Assembly: GCA_038503035.1 (NCBI GenBank)
Contig: JAVSML010019046.1
Span: 68,602-132,601, forward strand
Direction: 5' to 3'
Source: Crocodylus rhombifer
Lineage: Eukaryota; Chordata; Crocodylia; Crocodylidae
Length of the DNA stretch: 64,000 bases
Shown: positions 10,733 through 21,560 of the stretch, one piece after another
Layout of the letters: each line of letters starts with the position of its first letter
Numbering within the stretch: position 1 is the stretch's first letter
Translations under genes and position numbers: made by a program
Notes under the pieces: generated by a model
The model's input: only the letters and a program-made list of their open reading frames with translations
What the model was told of the DNA's origin: nothing
The model's database searches: none

Positions 10733-12884
10733 TTCATAGATTTCATAGACATTGGGGCTGGAAGGGACCTCGGGAGATCATCGAGTCCAGCCCCCTGCCC
10801 AAAGGGCAGGAAGTCAGCTGGGGTCATAGGATCCCAGCAAGATAAGCATCCAGTTTACTCTTGAAGGTGTTCAATGTAGGTGCTTGAAACACCTCCGGTG
10901 GCAGACTGTTCCAGACCTTGGGGGCTTGGACAGTAAAGAAATTCGTCCTTATTTCCAGCCTGAAACGGTCTTGCAGGAGTTTGTGACCGTTTGACCTCGC
11001 CATCCCTTGGGGCGCTCTGGTGAACAAACGTTCCCCCAGATCCTGGTGGTCACCCGTGATAAACTTATAGGTGGCCATCAGATCACCCCTGAGCCTACGC
11101 TTTTCCAGGCTAAAGAGTCCCATGGCTCTCAGCCTGTCATCGTAAGATCTGTTTTCCTGACCTCTGATCATGTGCGTGGCTCTCCTCTGGACTCTCTCAA
11201 GCTTCTCCACATCCTTTTTGAATTGTGGAGCCCAAAACTGGACGCAGTACTCCAGCTGCGGCCTCACCAAGGCCGAGTACAAGGGGGGAATGACGTCCCG
11301 GGATTTGCTCGAGAAGCATCTGTGGATGCAAGCCGGCGTTTTGGTCACTTTACTAGCTGCAACATCGCATTGCAGGCTCATGTTCATCTTGTGGTCAATG
11401 ATGACCCCCAAGTCTCTTTCTTTTGTAGTGCTATCCAATGTAGCACTGCCGAGCCTATAAGGATGCTGCGGGTTTTTCCTCCCAAGGTGGAGAACCTTGC
11501 ATTTTTCGGTGTTAAACACCATGAGATTCTCCTCTGCCCATTTGCTGAGCCTGTCCAGGTCAGCCTGGATCACCCGCCTATCTTCTGGCGTGGATACTTT
11601 GCCCCAAAGTTTGGTGTCATCGGCGAACTTGGCCAGTCCACTCCTGACTCCAATGTCCACATCGTTAATGAAGATGCTGAACAGGATGGGTCCCAGGACA
11701 GAGCCTTGAGGGACCCCACTGGTCACAGGGCACCACGATGAGTGACTGCCATCAATCACAACCCTCTGGGTCCGACCACGGAGCCAGTTTCCCAGCCAGC
11801 AGATCATGGTGGAGCCAAGGACACAACTGGCCAGTTTGGCCAAGAGGTGATCGTGGGATACCAGATCAAAGGCTTTTTTGAAGTCAAGATATATGATATC
11901 AATCTCTTCTCCCTTGTCCAGGTGATAGGTCACCTGGTCATAGAAGGAAATGAGATTGGTCAAACAAGACCTACCCGCAACAAACCCGTGCTGGCTGTCC
12001 CTTAGAATGTTAGCCTGGGCCAGTCCCTCAAGGATGGCCTCCTTAATAAACTTTTCTAACATCTTCCCCAGGATAGAAGTCAGGCTAATGGGCCTGTAGT
12101 TAGCCGGATCCACTTTCCTCCCTTTCTTGAAGATCGGCACCACATTGGCCTTCTTCCAGTCTTCGGGGACTACACCAGAGCACCAGGAGTTTTCAAAGAT
12201 CTGTGTCAGGGGCTGGGCTATGACGCTCGCCAGCTCCTTGAGTACCCTGGGGTGCAGGTTGTCAGGGCCGGCTGACTTGAAGGTATCCAGCTTCTCAAGG
12301 TGTTCCTTCACGAGGTCAGCATTTATGGAGGGTAGGGGATCCCCCTCACCCAGATCTCCCTGTCCCATAGCAGGCATGGGTGTCCCATGGGACTGATGAA
12401 AGACTGACACAAAGTACCTATTTAACAGGTTGGCTTTTTCCTGGGCGTCAGTTGTCAGTTGCCCCATCTGGTTTAGCAGGGGTCCAACGTTGCTCTTGCT
12501 TTTCCTCTGGCTCCCCACATATCTGAAAAAAGACTTTTTGTTGTCCTTGATGCTTGAAGCTATTTGGAGTTCAGTTGCAGCCTTGGCTTTCCTGGTTTGC
12601 TCCCTGCAGGACCGGACCAGTGCAGAATAATCCTCCTTGGAGGTGAATCCCGTCCTCCATCCTTTGTAGGCTTTCTTTTTTAGCCGCAGGAGGTCCGCTA
12701 GGTCCCTAGAGAGCCAGGAAGGCTGCTGTGCCTTCTTGCTGCCTTTCCTCCATGTTGGAATAGATTTAGCTTGTGCACTGAGGATCGCTTCCTTGAGGAG
12801 CAACCACTCTTCTTGAACTCCCATCTCCCTGGGGTCATGGTCCCTAAGGGCCTGACCGACAAGCCTTTTGAACTGAGGGTACAT
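10733..12884 (-). mobile_element. 5'-truncated CR1 LINE (copy 1, best preserved)
   Basis: The element reads on the minus strand. Its 3' end is at 10733-10800: the CR1 3' UTR block GGCTGGAAGGGACCT and a short tail with a 9-nt unit CTATGAAAT repeated about twice. The body is the C-terminal two thirds of ORF2. The 5' end is truncated near 12884, inside the linker between endonuclease and reverse transcriptase, which is the usual outcome of incomplete target-primed reverse transcription. A related copy in the same orientation is at 34336-36602. Confidence 0.9.
10824..12884 (-). CDS. CR1 ORF2 fragment: reverse transcriptase (686 aa, N-terminally truncated)
   Basis: Non-LTR reverse transcriptase of a CR1 retrotransposon, which would copy the element's RNA at a nicked chromosomal site. 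Visible motifs: residues 1-130 are the CR1 linker (MGVQEEWLLLKEAIL; KDNKKSFFRYV). The RT core follows from about 205: SAGPDNLHPRVLKEL, NYRPISLTSI at about 262-271, motif A YLDF with the catalytic Asp at 334, VPQGSVLGP at 391-399, and motif C FADD at 420-423 with both aspartates present. The C-terminal CR1 domain contains EYCVQFWAPQFKKD and ends LAGIL. The N-terminal APE endonuclease is missing, so the first Met is not the natural start; it lies at the truncation point and may be fortuitous. The absence of stops over 2 kb suggests a fairly recent insertion. It cannot be autonomous without the endonuclease and ORF1. The antisense 244-codon frame at 11007-11741 is a shadow. Confidence 0.88.
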   Translation of the reverse strand: MYPQFKRLVGQALRDHDPREMGVQEEWLLLKEAILSAQAKSIPTWRKGSKKAQQPSWLSRDLADLLRLKKKAYKGWRTGFTSKEDYSALVRSCREQTRKAKAATELQIASSIKDNKKSFFRYVGSQRKSKSNVGPLLNQMGQLTTDAQEKANLLNRYFVSVFHQSHGTPMPAMGQGDLGEGDPLPSINADLVKEHLEKLDTFKSAGPDNLHPRVLKELASVIAQPLTQIFENSWCSGVVPEDWKKANVVPIFKKGRKVDPANYRPISLTSILGKMLEKFIKEAILEGLAQANILRDSQHGFVAGRSCLTNLISFYDQVTYHLDKGEEIDIIYLDFKKAFDLVSHDHLLAKLASCVLGSTMICWLGNWLRGRTQRVVIDGSHSSWCPVTSGVPQGSVLGPILFSIFINDVDIGVRSGLAKFADDTKLWGKVSTPEDRRVIQADLDRLSKWAEENLMVFNTEKCKVLHLGRKNPQHPYRLGSATLDSTTKERDLGVIIDHKMNMSLQCDVAASKVTKTPACIHRCFSSKSRDVIPPLYSALVRPQLEYCVQFWAPQFKKDVEKLERVQRRATHMIRGQENRSYDDRLRAMGLFSLEKRRLRGDLMATYKFITGDHQDLGERLFTRAPQGMARSNGHKLLQDRFRLEIRTNFFTVQAPKVWNSLPPEVFQAPTLNTFKSKLDAYLAGIL

Positions 12885-13274
12885 TAATCTTTGGAATAGA
12901 TTACCAAAGAGAAGACAATATTCATCCTCACTTGGAATCTTTGAGGGGAAAAAACCCTTGTTTTAAGAACAGTATTATCAGTGCTCATAATTTTATCATG
13001 TGCCTTGTAATATGTGGTGGTGATTTTACAGTGTATGAACTCTCCTAGAATCCTGTGATCATGTGAAACTCAGGGCACAAACAGAAGAGTAGCTCCCTGT
13101 TGTACCCCATAGAGCTTTGCAGGAAGTGCCATGAGTTACAGTGTTCCTTTGCACCCAACAAATGTTCACTATTGGGTCCCGGGGGACTTTGGGATTGGGG
13201 AATGAAGTTGCTGTTTAGAGCAGCTGTTGGCCTGCAGCTGCTTTCTCATAGTAACGCTCCTCCCTGCTTCCAAT
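12885..13274. other. Unassigned DNA upstream of CR1 copy 1
   Basis: There is no gene or named repeat. This should include the 5' flank of the CR1 insertion, but no target duplication is obvious. Confidence 0.45.
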
Positions 13275-13489
13275 CCTGGCACTGTTTTCACAATGGGAAT
13301 AGGAGAAGGGAAAAACTCATTCTGGGGGTTGCCCAGCTGGTGCTGTTGGGTGGAGTGAGTGGATTGCAGCCCTCCCCACCTCAGGGGGCTCCAATCCACC
13401 TGCCCCATCCTCAAGTGCCAACAAACCCTGCCCCAGACTGAACTGCCTCTGCTCCCTTCCCCCACTCCCATTCTGAAGACAGTGCTGGG
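13275..13489. repeat. Imperfect inverted repeat, 37-bp arms
   Basis: The arms at 13275-13311 and 13453-13489 match as reverse complements at about 30 of 37 positions, for example CACTGTTTTCACAATGGGA against TCCCATTCTGAAGACAGTG. The 141-bp spacer is GC-rich. It resembles the subterminal part of a foldback DNA transposon, but I find no convincing outer ends. The short open frames here are by-products of the palindrome. Confidence 0.6.
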
Positions 13490-14784
13490 AGAAGGGCTGA
13501 GGTGTATGAGCTCAATGCTTCTCCCAGCATGTGCAGAAAAAAGTTACTGAAGGTGCTCCATTTTGGAGCATCTTCATTTGAACTCTCATGCAATGAGGGT
13601 TTAGATTGTTGTGGCAGTGCAGCCATGCACTTTTGTTTGGTCATGGCTCTACAGTGCTTTCAGGGGCCAGATCAGGCAAAAATTGTCACTTTTATCTGTG
13701 CTTTCAGGTTTCATTTCTGTCCACCTGCTGGTTGTGGAAAGAAGCCTGATGATGTAATCAAAGTGAAGGCTTGAAAGCCAAAAAGCAAATAAAAAAAATC
13801 TGTAAAGTTGATAATGTTGTAAAGGAGATGTTGGAGTTTAACGACATGTTACTAAGATTTTACCCAAATGGAGGAAGAGTCTGCTGCAGGGAACTCAGTA
13901 CTTTGAACCCTCATGACAACAAGAGGAGATAGAAAAGTGGGAGCAGCAGAAACAGCGTGTTGTGGATCAAATCAAGAATTCAGTGCCCAACCCCCTCCTC
14001 ATGGAAACACATGTCTGAGCTTCAGTAGATTTTGTCAACACCAGATAGGCCTTTGCCCTTTGGACACACAGATAAGACAATCATGGAAGACAATCATCCT
14101 TACCGGTTTTGGGGCATTGCTGAAGAAGATGAAAATTAAGATTTTTACATTACCTGGTAAAAAACAAGATGTTTTGTATGTAAGGAATGGCTGTATGAGA
14201 CTTTATGACTTGTTATAAAAAAAATCAAGAACTTATTATAATTCTTTCTTCTGTTGTTAAAATCTGTGACTCAGAGGTATAATGTAAAATTCATTTTTAT
14301 TTTATTTTTGTTTGGAACTATGTTTAAGATACCAGAAATACATCATTTTACCACTGCCAGTACATTCTTGTAATAGATTAATAGTTATAGTCTGACACCA
14401 CAGTCAAGTAGGTTGACATAGTATTATCTCCAAATATGTCTCAGATTTTCTCATTGGTTTCTCATTATGAATGCATGTAAAATGACATTATAATCAAATT
14501 AGCCAAATTGAAATTATCCTCAGTCTGACATTTGGTGGTATATTTTCAGAAGGAAAGCTTCTTTGTGGGTGCATTTCATAGCCATAGAGTGCAACTGCTA
14601 TTCCACTGCAAGTAGTTGAACCTGGACATATTCTGAGCCAGTGAGTAGCACCCTGCAGGTACAAACTGGTTAATGGAAAATTCACCTAAACAAAATTGGA
14701 CATGAAATTTACATTTCAGGAACAATGGAAGTGCAAATTGAATTGTAAATGGGTGTTAAACACTAGTCCAGTTTTTATACGAAC
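13490..14784. other. Unassigned intergenic DNA
   Basis: There is no recognisable gene. Short frames at 13502-13774 and 13913-14218 match no protein family I know. Around 14300 the sequence becomes AT-rich. Confidence 0.5.
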
Positions 14785-15632
14785 ACTAGCCAATTGCCTG
14801 TCAAGAATGAAGGGGGCAGGCAGGGATGGAGCACCCATCCTGTGCTGCCACTGCACTGGTTCTGGCCCCATGCACCTCCCACCCCCCTGCTACTCCACCC
14901 CACGGTGATGTTGCCTCCCAGGCATGGGGGGTGAGGGGAAGCTTACACATGGCAGCTGCAGCCACCACCCAGTACCCCACACTAGTATGTCTGGCCACAC
15001 ATTTCCACCTCTCCCCGGCTCTGCTCTCTCCCTCCCTCCCAGCTGTTCCCAGGGCCTGGAGGTGGGGCGTCACCACTGTGTCCCCCCTTTCTGCTTCCCT
15101 TCCCCTCTGCATCCCCCTCCCTGCTGGATTTTTTGGGGACCTGGTGGTGGCAAGGCCAAAGTTGAGGGAGGGGGTGAGGCCAGTGCTGCACCACTCTGTC
15201 CCTCCATCTCTGCTAACATGGCGGCACTCTGCCCTCCCAGTCTGTCCCTGCTGTTCCTGTCATGATTGATGGGGGAGGCAGGAGGGGATGGAGAGCTGCC
15301 ACCCAGCGCCCTGCAGTGCCACTGCTCCACCTCTGGCTTCAAGTGCCCCCCCTCCATCTCCTGCATCTGGCCCCATGTGCCAGAGCTGGGGGGCAAGGCC
15401 AGCACTGCATTGCCAGCACCCTGCACTGCCACCACCTCCAAGGTGGCACCTCCACCACAACTCTGGCCACTCAGTCCCCCTGTCATGGTGGCACTCTGCT
15501 TTGTGTGTCTGTCTGTGCAGAGCACTCTGATTGGTTGTTTCAGTCAGGATTGTGATTGGCTGTCAAGACAACCAGTCAGAGTATGAATAAAGCATTATGG
15601 ACAGACAGACTAAATCTTTTATTATATTAGAA
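14785..15632 (-). mobile_element. Helitron-like non-autonomous element (candidate)
   Basis: On the minus strand the right boundary begins TCTAATATAATAAAAG, which resembles Helitron 5' ends (TC plus TATAATAAAAG-like). The left boundary on the same strand ends CTAGT, matching the CTRRT terminus, preceded by a possible short hairpin (CCTGTC with GGCAGG, one G-U pair). There are no TIRs or target duplication, as expected for Helitrons. The interior is GC-rich, with no Rep/helicase. The flanking bases are not the expected A and T, so the call is tentative; the alternative is an unrelated GC-rich repeat with coincidental ends. Confidence 0.4.
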
Positions 15633-15739
15633 TATTTATTTCCTATTGCTATTATTTTAAGTAATTTTTCAACATTTGTCTCAAAACATAACTTCCATAC
15701 ATAACTGATCCTTTAGATTAATACTTGACTGGCATAGGT

Positions 15740-15832
15740 TAGTCAGGGATGACCCTGCCTTGAGCTGGAGTTCAGACTAGATGACCCCTTGAGGTCCCTT
15801 CCAGCTGTACTTTCAAAGATACTATGAATTTG
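15740..15832 (+). mobile_element. CR1 3' UTR fragment
   Basis: The block GACTAGATGACCCCTTGAGG with GTCCCTTCCAGCT, followed by ATACTATGAATTTGTGAAT, is the CR1 3' end in sense orientation with a degenerate tail. Only the last 90 or so bases remain. Confidence 0.75.
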
Positions 15833-16494
15833 TGAATATTTTGTGGCCCCTGTAAGTTGGAAGAAATCTAAACCAAAGTTATTTTGTGAGAGCATCATTT
15901 AAAATTTTATTTTTTATATTTGATGGAACATAAGAAATTCACACACAAACTGTGCTTTAGTGTTCAGTTGCTTAAAAATCCCAGGTTGTATAAAGATTTG
16001 AAATATCTCTGAAGCAAAGCTACTCAACTAGATCTCTTTTAAAACCCTGTTTTTCTTATTTCCTTTTGCTTAGTCCCCCAAGACTTTGAAGTACTTAGGA
16101 GTGCATTAGTAAACTAATATAGAGGAAACTGTCTTGCATGACACTGAATTTAAAAGTCCTAGAGGACAAAGTACACTTTAAAGAAAAGGATGCAATCTCT
16201 CAATTTCATTTATTATTTTCACAAGACAGCACCGTAAACAGGGTGTGAGGAATATGAAAAATGTTTTGGCTTGGTGATAGTCAAACTATGGATTTTATTG
16301 TACAAAACAATGGGCACCATTTCTTGGACTTTCCTAAAGTGTGTAGGTCCAAAATGTTTTACCCAGAGCATAGAGAAACTCACAGGACTTGCCTTGAGTT
16401 TTAGTATCCTTGCTCTATATTTTATTTTTGCCTGCAATTTGATGTGGAATAAATTCAGTGAGAGACAGTATTTATCTATTTAGGTTCTTAGAGA
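15833..16494. other. Unassigned intergenic DNA
   Basis: No repeat signature or gene is visible. Overlapping short frames near 16219-16483 on both strands have no recognisable product. Confidence 0.45.
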
Positions 16495-16715
16495 ACCCTT
16501 AGTATTGAGCACTTCATAAACATTAATTAATTTACCCCTTTGAGGTAAGGAAGTGTTTCCTCTGTTTTTACTTAGGGAATGACTTAAAGATTTAAAGGTT
16601 TAATGATTTGCTCAATGTTAAATAGGAAGTTTGTGGTCAAGTTTGGAATTCAAGCCAGATCTCTTGAGTCATAGTCTAATAACTTAGTTACAAGTCATCC
16701 TTTCTTCTCTAGAAA
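16495..16715 (+). mobile_element. MIR-like SINE relic
   Basis: The order of blocks fits a MIR/CORE-type SINE: GAGCACTTCATAAACATTAA, TTTGAGGTAAGGAAGTG, a degraded stretch in place of the usual pairing with ACTGAGG, GATTTGCTCAATGTTAAATA, then GGAATTCAAGCCAGATCTC and a CTTTCTTCT end. It is heavily diverged, as expected for an old amniote SINE. No pol III promoter can be called reliably. Confidence 0.6.
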
Positions 16716-16934
16716 ACTTGTAACCATGTCACATTTGTCTTAAAAACCTGCATTCTTATTCAAAAGCATGGGAAAGACATGTACTAGCAAGCAGTGATAT
16801 TTAGGTTTTTATGAACTGTCTTTTTATAGTAGCTGAAAGCATGGAAAAGTGGGCAAACTCAAAGGAAAGATTGATGGTTGTTTCCGGAGAATGCAACATT
16901 GTTGCTGTTTAAGTGCTACTAGATGGGTTACAAA

Positions 16935-17195
16935 CACTTTGGAGGGTAGGAATTCAGAAAGATCTCAATAAACTGAAAAGCCAGGCAACACATAATGCAC
17001 TGAAGTTTAGCACAGAGAAAAGTAAAGAGCAACACATGGGAAAAGTCCAAATATAAAATGGGAGGTAACTGGCAGCATTATTGAGAAGGATCTCAGGATT
17101 TTGGTAGATCACAGATTCGATGCAACATGATAATAGGTCTAAGAAAGGCAAACACAATTTTGGGCTGCTTCATCAGGAGTATTCGGTATAGATAC
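16935..17195 (+). mobile_element. Degenerate CR1-like ORF2 fragment
   Basis: With frameshifts allowed, the sense strand carries the CR1 C-terminal signature: KLKSQATHNALKFSTEKSKE, then EKDLRILVDHRFDAT, then KANTILGCFIRSI, corresponding to the conserved ERDLGVIID and the KANxTLxCIHRSI blocks. It has several stops and no 3' end. It is cut off at about 17196, where a palindromic MITE begins. Confidence 0.6.
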
Positions 17196-17196
17196 A

Positions 17197-17560
17197 GGGG
17201 GCACATCTACACATGAAATTAAGGCAAATGAATGAACTCCGATGCATATCACACCAGATCCTGGGTGCTGCATCTTCACGTGTACTGAGGGCTGCGACAT
17301 GTTGAGCTAGGGCAGAACAGTCCCAGCTGGCAGGGGGTCTAGGGTATCAGTCTGCCAGCCAGTGGTTGCTCTGACCCAGCTCATTGTGAGCAAAGGGGCT
17401 GGCTGGGGTACAAGAGTGCTCCAATTTAGGGCTAGCCAGCAGGCAGCCCTGCACTGAAGCACCCTTGTGCCCCAGCCAGGTCCGTCAGTGTCTATACGTG
17501 CGTTGCTGCTGGGCAGTAAAGAATTCTGCTACAGGATAGTATTTGCAAGGGAAATATTCA
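17197..17560. mobile_element. Palindromic MITE, family B (copy 2)
   Basis: It starts GGGGCACATCTACACATGAA and contains, inverted relative to copy 1, the blocks GCACTGAAGCACCCTTGTGC and CCCCAGCCAGGTCC, followed by GTGTCTATACGTGC and AGGATAGT. The right boundary is uncertain; similarity to copy 1 extends at least to the GGATAGT block near 17540. Confidence 0.5.
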
Positions 17561-17798
17561 TTGTGAGATGTTCTGCTTGCATGAGACATCACCTTGTACA
17601 ATGTTTTGAATTAGGCCCACGTATATTAAATACAAAAGATGATTCACATTGTATTGTTAGTTTTCCCCTGTCTTACAAGAACAGAACTGTTCAACAAGAA
17701 GATTAACCCTCAGAGGTGTGACAGGTTTAATCCTCATTGGGAGTAGGCCAGAGTAGGTACACTGATGAGAGTGGAGGGCAGTTTTATACCAGCTCATA

Positions 17799-18111
17799 GG
17801 GCATTTTTACATGTGCTCCGGGGGTGTGGGAGAGAGAGCACTTTAATTAAAGTACCTGCATTGTCTTGTGTATCAGTGTCCTTGAGCTTCAGAATGGCAG
17901 TGGGGGTGCTTTATCTCAAGCTCAGCAAATGAGTTTTAGTTAAAGTGCCATGCCACCATTTTAAAGCCCGTGGATACTGATACAAAAGATAAAGAGGCTG
18001 GCTGGAACATGCTAATTACCATGCTCCAGCAGACTTTATTAACTGGGTCTGGTCTGACGTGCTGTAATTACAGGGAATAGGAGCAGCCTCCCAGCATGTG
18101 TACAGACACCC
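17799..18111. mobile_element. Palindromic MITE, family A (copy 3, reference copy)
   Basis: The left TIR GGGCATTTTTACATGTGCTC and the reverse-complemented right TIR GGGTGTCTGTACACATGCTG flank a 313-bp element. The trinucleotide ATA lies immediately on both sides (17796-17798 and 18112-18114), compatible with a 3-bp duplication. The interior has CTTTAATTAAAGT near the left and CATGCTCCAGCAGACTTTAT near the right, shared with copies at 54-298 and 5949-6285. No protein is encoded. Confidence 0.7.
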
Positions 18112-18114
18112 ATA

Positions 18115-21100
18115 ATGCCTATATCTGGGCACCCAAGTAATCAGGTTTTGACACATGCTTCCTCAAGGGATCCCAAAATACTTGGCTATTTTAAAGTAGG
18201 TTACACATATACATGCTGCAGCATGTGTCTTCACTGTGGGACTACACTATGAATGGTATCACACTTTTAAAATTTCCTTAATTTTTTTGTATATATTTAA
18301 TGTTAAATGTATAAAGGAAACCTTCTTAATTCCTTTTAATATTTGTCTGTTCATTCCATTTAGACCAAAGCTTTGCCATGAAGAATGTTAATGTTTACAT
18401 TTCTAAATCCAAGTCTTAAGAAACTTAGAAGTGTGTCAATTGGATTTGATCCCAGTTATTATTCAAGGCTGTGCTTTAGCCAGTGGCTGTTTCCAGTGTA
18501 AACCTTCTTTCCTTTTTGGTATAGCATAAAGCTCTTTTTCATGTAATCAAAACAATCAAATGCTTTTGATACCATTGAATGTGAAGGGATTATTAGAAGT
18601 AGTGGGCAAACCTCAAAAATTTTGGAGGGTCAGTGTAGACAGACAACCAAGAACTTGAGTACTTGATTAAAGCTTATCTAATTTTTCTAAACCTTTTTTA
18701 CATGCCTGTAGAACTGAGAGGAAACTCTCACAGAACTACTTATACTACCTGTAAAATTAATTTAAGACAACCCCCCCAAAAAACCAACAAGTCATCCAAA
18801 ATTGTGGAGCCTTAACAATATAGCATGAGTTTAATTTGAATTTTGAGCAAATCCTGTATGTGGATCTTTTTGACTCAGACATCTTTACCTATCCCTAGTT
18901 GCTCACTTTGATGATGGTTCAGAGTTGAGTATCTAGGAATTTTGAATTCTGAAACTCAAAAGAGTCTTCACCTATGTAAATGATAGGATCTGAGTGCAAA
19001 ATTCAATCCTTTTTTGTGTGTACTTACAATAGTGAAAGTCTGATATGTTAATGTTTTCCATCCTGTTAGACTGGCTGTTGAACATAGCACCCAATAAAAG
19101 ATAGCCTACTTAAAAATAATTTGCCTGGTAGCAGCAGCATTATCATTCTGTACTGAGATGATGAGTTTAAGGAAGATGATTTCTTGGAAGTCTAAATCCT
19201 CCTCTTATGACAGTTTAAAAGGATAATTAAGCTTAAACGATTCTTTCTATTCTTCTAAAATGGAAGATAACTAACTTGTGTGAAAGAGCATGGATCACAG
19301 TGACTTTAGCTGTTATAGAAAATCCATATTCTACAGACATTGATATATCCTTTGTTATACAGCACAATAGCTTTGTGGTAGTTGCATTATTAAAGGTAAA
19401 CCATATTTTATTTAAGTAAAGAGAAATCAAATATGATACAAGAAACCTTTCATTTGGAATCTAATTTGATTAGGCGAAGGTCAATCCATTGCTTAAGTCA
19501 CTCTTTGAAAGATTCAACAAAGAAAGATTTCTCAAATAAGAAAGAAAGCTGAAAAAAATACCACTCCAACTTCTTTCGTAAAAGGTATTGCAAAAGAATT
19601 ATTGGGGTTTTTTTCTTGCCCAAAGTTAGTGTTCTTTCAGGTCAGGTTATCAGAATCTTACTCATGCTACATGGTATCTTATGTATAAGCAGTCCCACTA
19701 ATTTTTTAACAGACCATTGTAGTTATTCACTGTGTGTAAGGGTGGGAGAATCTATCTCTTCATGAATACAGTGCAAAATCCCGTCCAAAGGAAGTTCCTG
19801 CTTATGAATTACAGAGCTTTAAGTCTTAGAGGTTTCTCATGTAGGGAGACCCTCAATTAAGGCCCTGTCTATATGACACTCTGTAATATATACTTTTTTG
19901 CTAATCATTAGTAAAAGTGATTGTGAAAATATAATTACACTTGTATCTGAAACCATTTTAGCAATGCACATTTAATTTTAGGAACATTAAAAAGCCAATT
20001 AAAATTTTAAACTGAAGAATAGAAATACATATAAATGGGTACATCCAACCAGGGATTTTAAAATTATTATTATCCTATATTTTATTTAATTTCTACACAG
20101 AGTATTAAAAAATGTAGAGCAGTATTGCCATTTTACAATCTGCCCTGGTAAGTGACAATGCTTTTTTGGGCTACTCTAGGAAGCAGCCCAACAGATTGTG
20201 ATTGAGAGTAATCTTAACTTCCTGTTTCCCTGCTGCTGGGGAGAAGTTTAAACAGATCTGGCCATGTATCTGATGTACTGGGGGCTAAACAAAAAGTGTG
20301 CCCAGTTCCTATCATAGTTTCACTGGCAGAGGGTGAAGAGGCAGCAACTTTGCAGAGCCATTTTCTGCATATAGGCAGTTGGACAGGATTGTGGACGGGT
20401 TCCTTATTAATCTTTTTCTTTCACTTAAAATTAATAAGTATCTAGCTAATAATGATAAAGAGACTGCTAGTAAAATAACTGTGTATACTTTTTGAAGGTT
20501 TCAGCTAACACTTGGAACACTGAAGGCCAAACTGTGGCTTGAAGAATAGTAAAGAAGACTAAAATCATCTTGGGACCTGGTGTGTAAATGGTTGTTCCAT
20601 GGATCTGTGCGAAACTACCTTGCCCTTGCTGTGTGGGCAAGGATAGGAAACTTGTTGCTACTTTCTGTTTTCCCTTCCTCCAATTGGCAAGGTAGGGGCC
20701 AAAAGCAGATTAGAGTTCCCAAGGAGCAGGGAAAGAATCATGCACTTCAGCATCAATTTCTTTTCCCTGCACTTCTCCTAGGGAACAGTATGCTATCTCT
20801 TAGCTATGTACTGTTAACTGCACAGTAAATTGTAACTTGCCACATGTTTAACCAATTTATTCCATGATAAAGTGACAAACCAGCCACAAAGATGTTCCAT
20901 GTTGAATATGGCTGGTTTGCCTTGGATTCTGATTTGAACGTCTGGAATGTTAGGCCTTGCCATGCAGCCCTATTAGCTCCCTGTACCCCAACACCTTAAA
21001 ATCCTTGCACTGTAGCCCATGAGGTGTTACATGGCAGGGGTTTCAAAGTGCCAGCATAGAAGGAGCCCATTGGCTCCTTGTATCTCAGCACCTTTAAAGC

Positions 21101-21318
21101 CACTCTGTGCAGCCTGATGTCAGGCTGCATGTGTAGAGCCCAGAATCATAATCCCAGGCTCCCCACACAACCTGAAATGCCGTTCTTCAGGGCACAGTTT
21201 TAATGGTCCTCATTTGTGTGTTAGGACCTGAAGGAATTTTTTCCTAGATGCCTAAAATCACATTTTGCCATGTATGTCTACCATGGTAGGATCCATGTTT
21301 TTGATGATCCAGGATGAA
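18115..21318. other. Unassigned DNA; weak tandem duplication at 20960-21125
   Basis: Mostly AT-rich with no gene. Between about 20960 and 21125 two GC-richer blocks look like diverged copies: AGCTCCCTGTACCCCAACAC followed by CCTTAAAATCC, and GGCTCCTTGTATCTCAGCAC followed by CTTTAAAGCC, spaced about 105 bp apart. Nothing else is identifiable. Confidence 0.45.
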
Positions 21319-21560
21319 ATTCATAGATTCATAAATTGTAAAGGGCTGGAACGGACATTGCATGGTCATCTGGTCCAATACCCCACACTAGGCAGGAAAG
21401 ACAAATGGGGTCAGGTGACCCCAGCAAGAATGACTATCCAGTCTCCTCTTGAAGATTTCTAGGGTGAGCGATTGTACCTTCTCTGGAAAGAATTTATGCC
21501 ACAATCTGGAAACCCTGACTGTGAAGAAGTTTTTCCTACAGTCACATCCCAGTTGTGCAA
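21319..21560 (-). mobile_element. CR1 3'-terminal fragment (copy 4)
   Basis: Read on the minus strand it contains the end of ORF2 and the CR1 3' UTR. The plus-strand blocks GGGCTGGAACGGACATTGCA, GACCCCAGCAAGAATGACTA and TCTCCTCTTGAAGATTTCTA correspond to the antisense of the final ORF2 codons and 3' UTR. The hairpin TGGGGTCAGGTGACCCCA lies at 21406-21423. The 3' tail is ATTCATAGATTCATA in antisense. It is truncated after about 240 bp and diverged. Confidence 0.8.

Noticed and set aside
11007..11741. 244-codon open frame on the plus strand
   Set aside because: It is exactly antisense to the conserved CR1 RT (across FADD and VPQG motifs) and appears again antisense to copy 8. It is a shadow of codon bias.
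14826..15586. Several overlapping 100-150-codon frames on both strands
   Set aside because: GC-rich, low-complexity sequence within the Helitron-like candidate. All frames overlap antisense and resemble no protein family.
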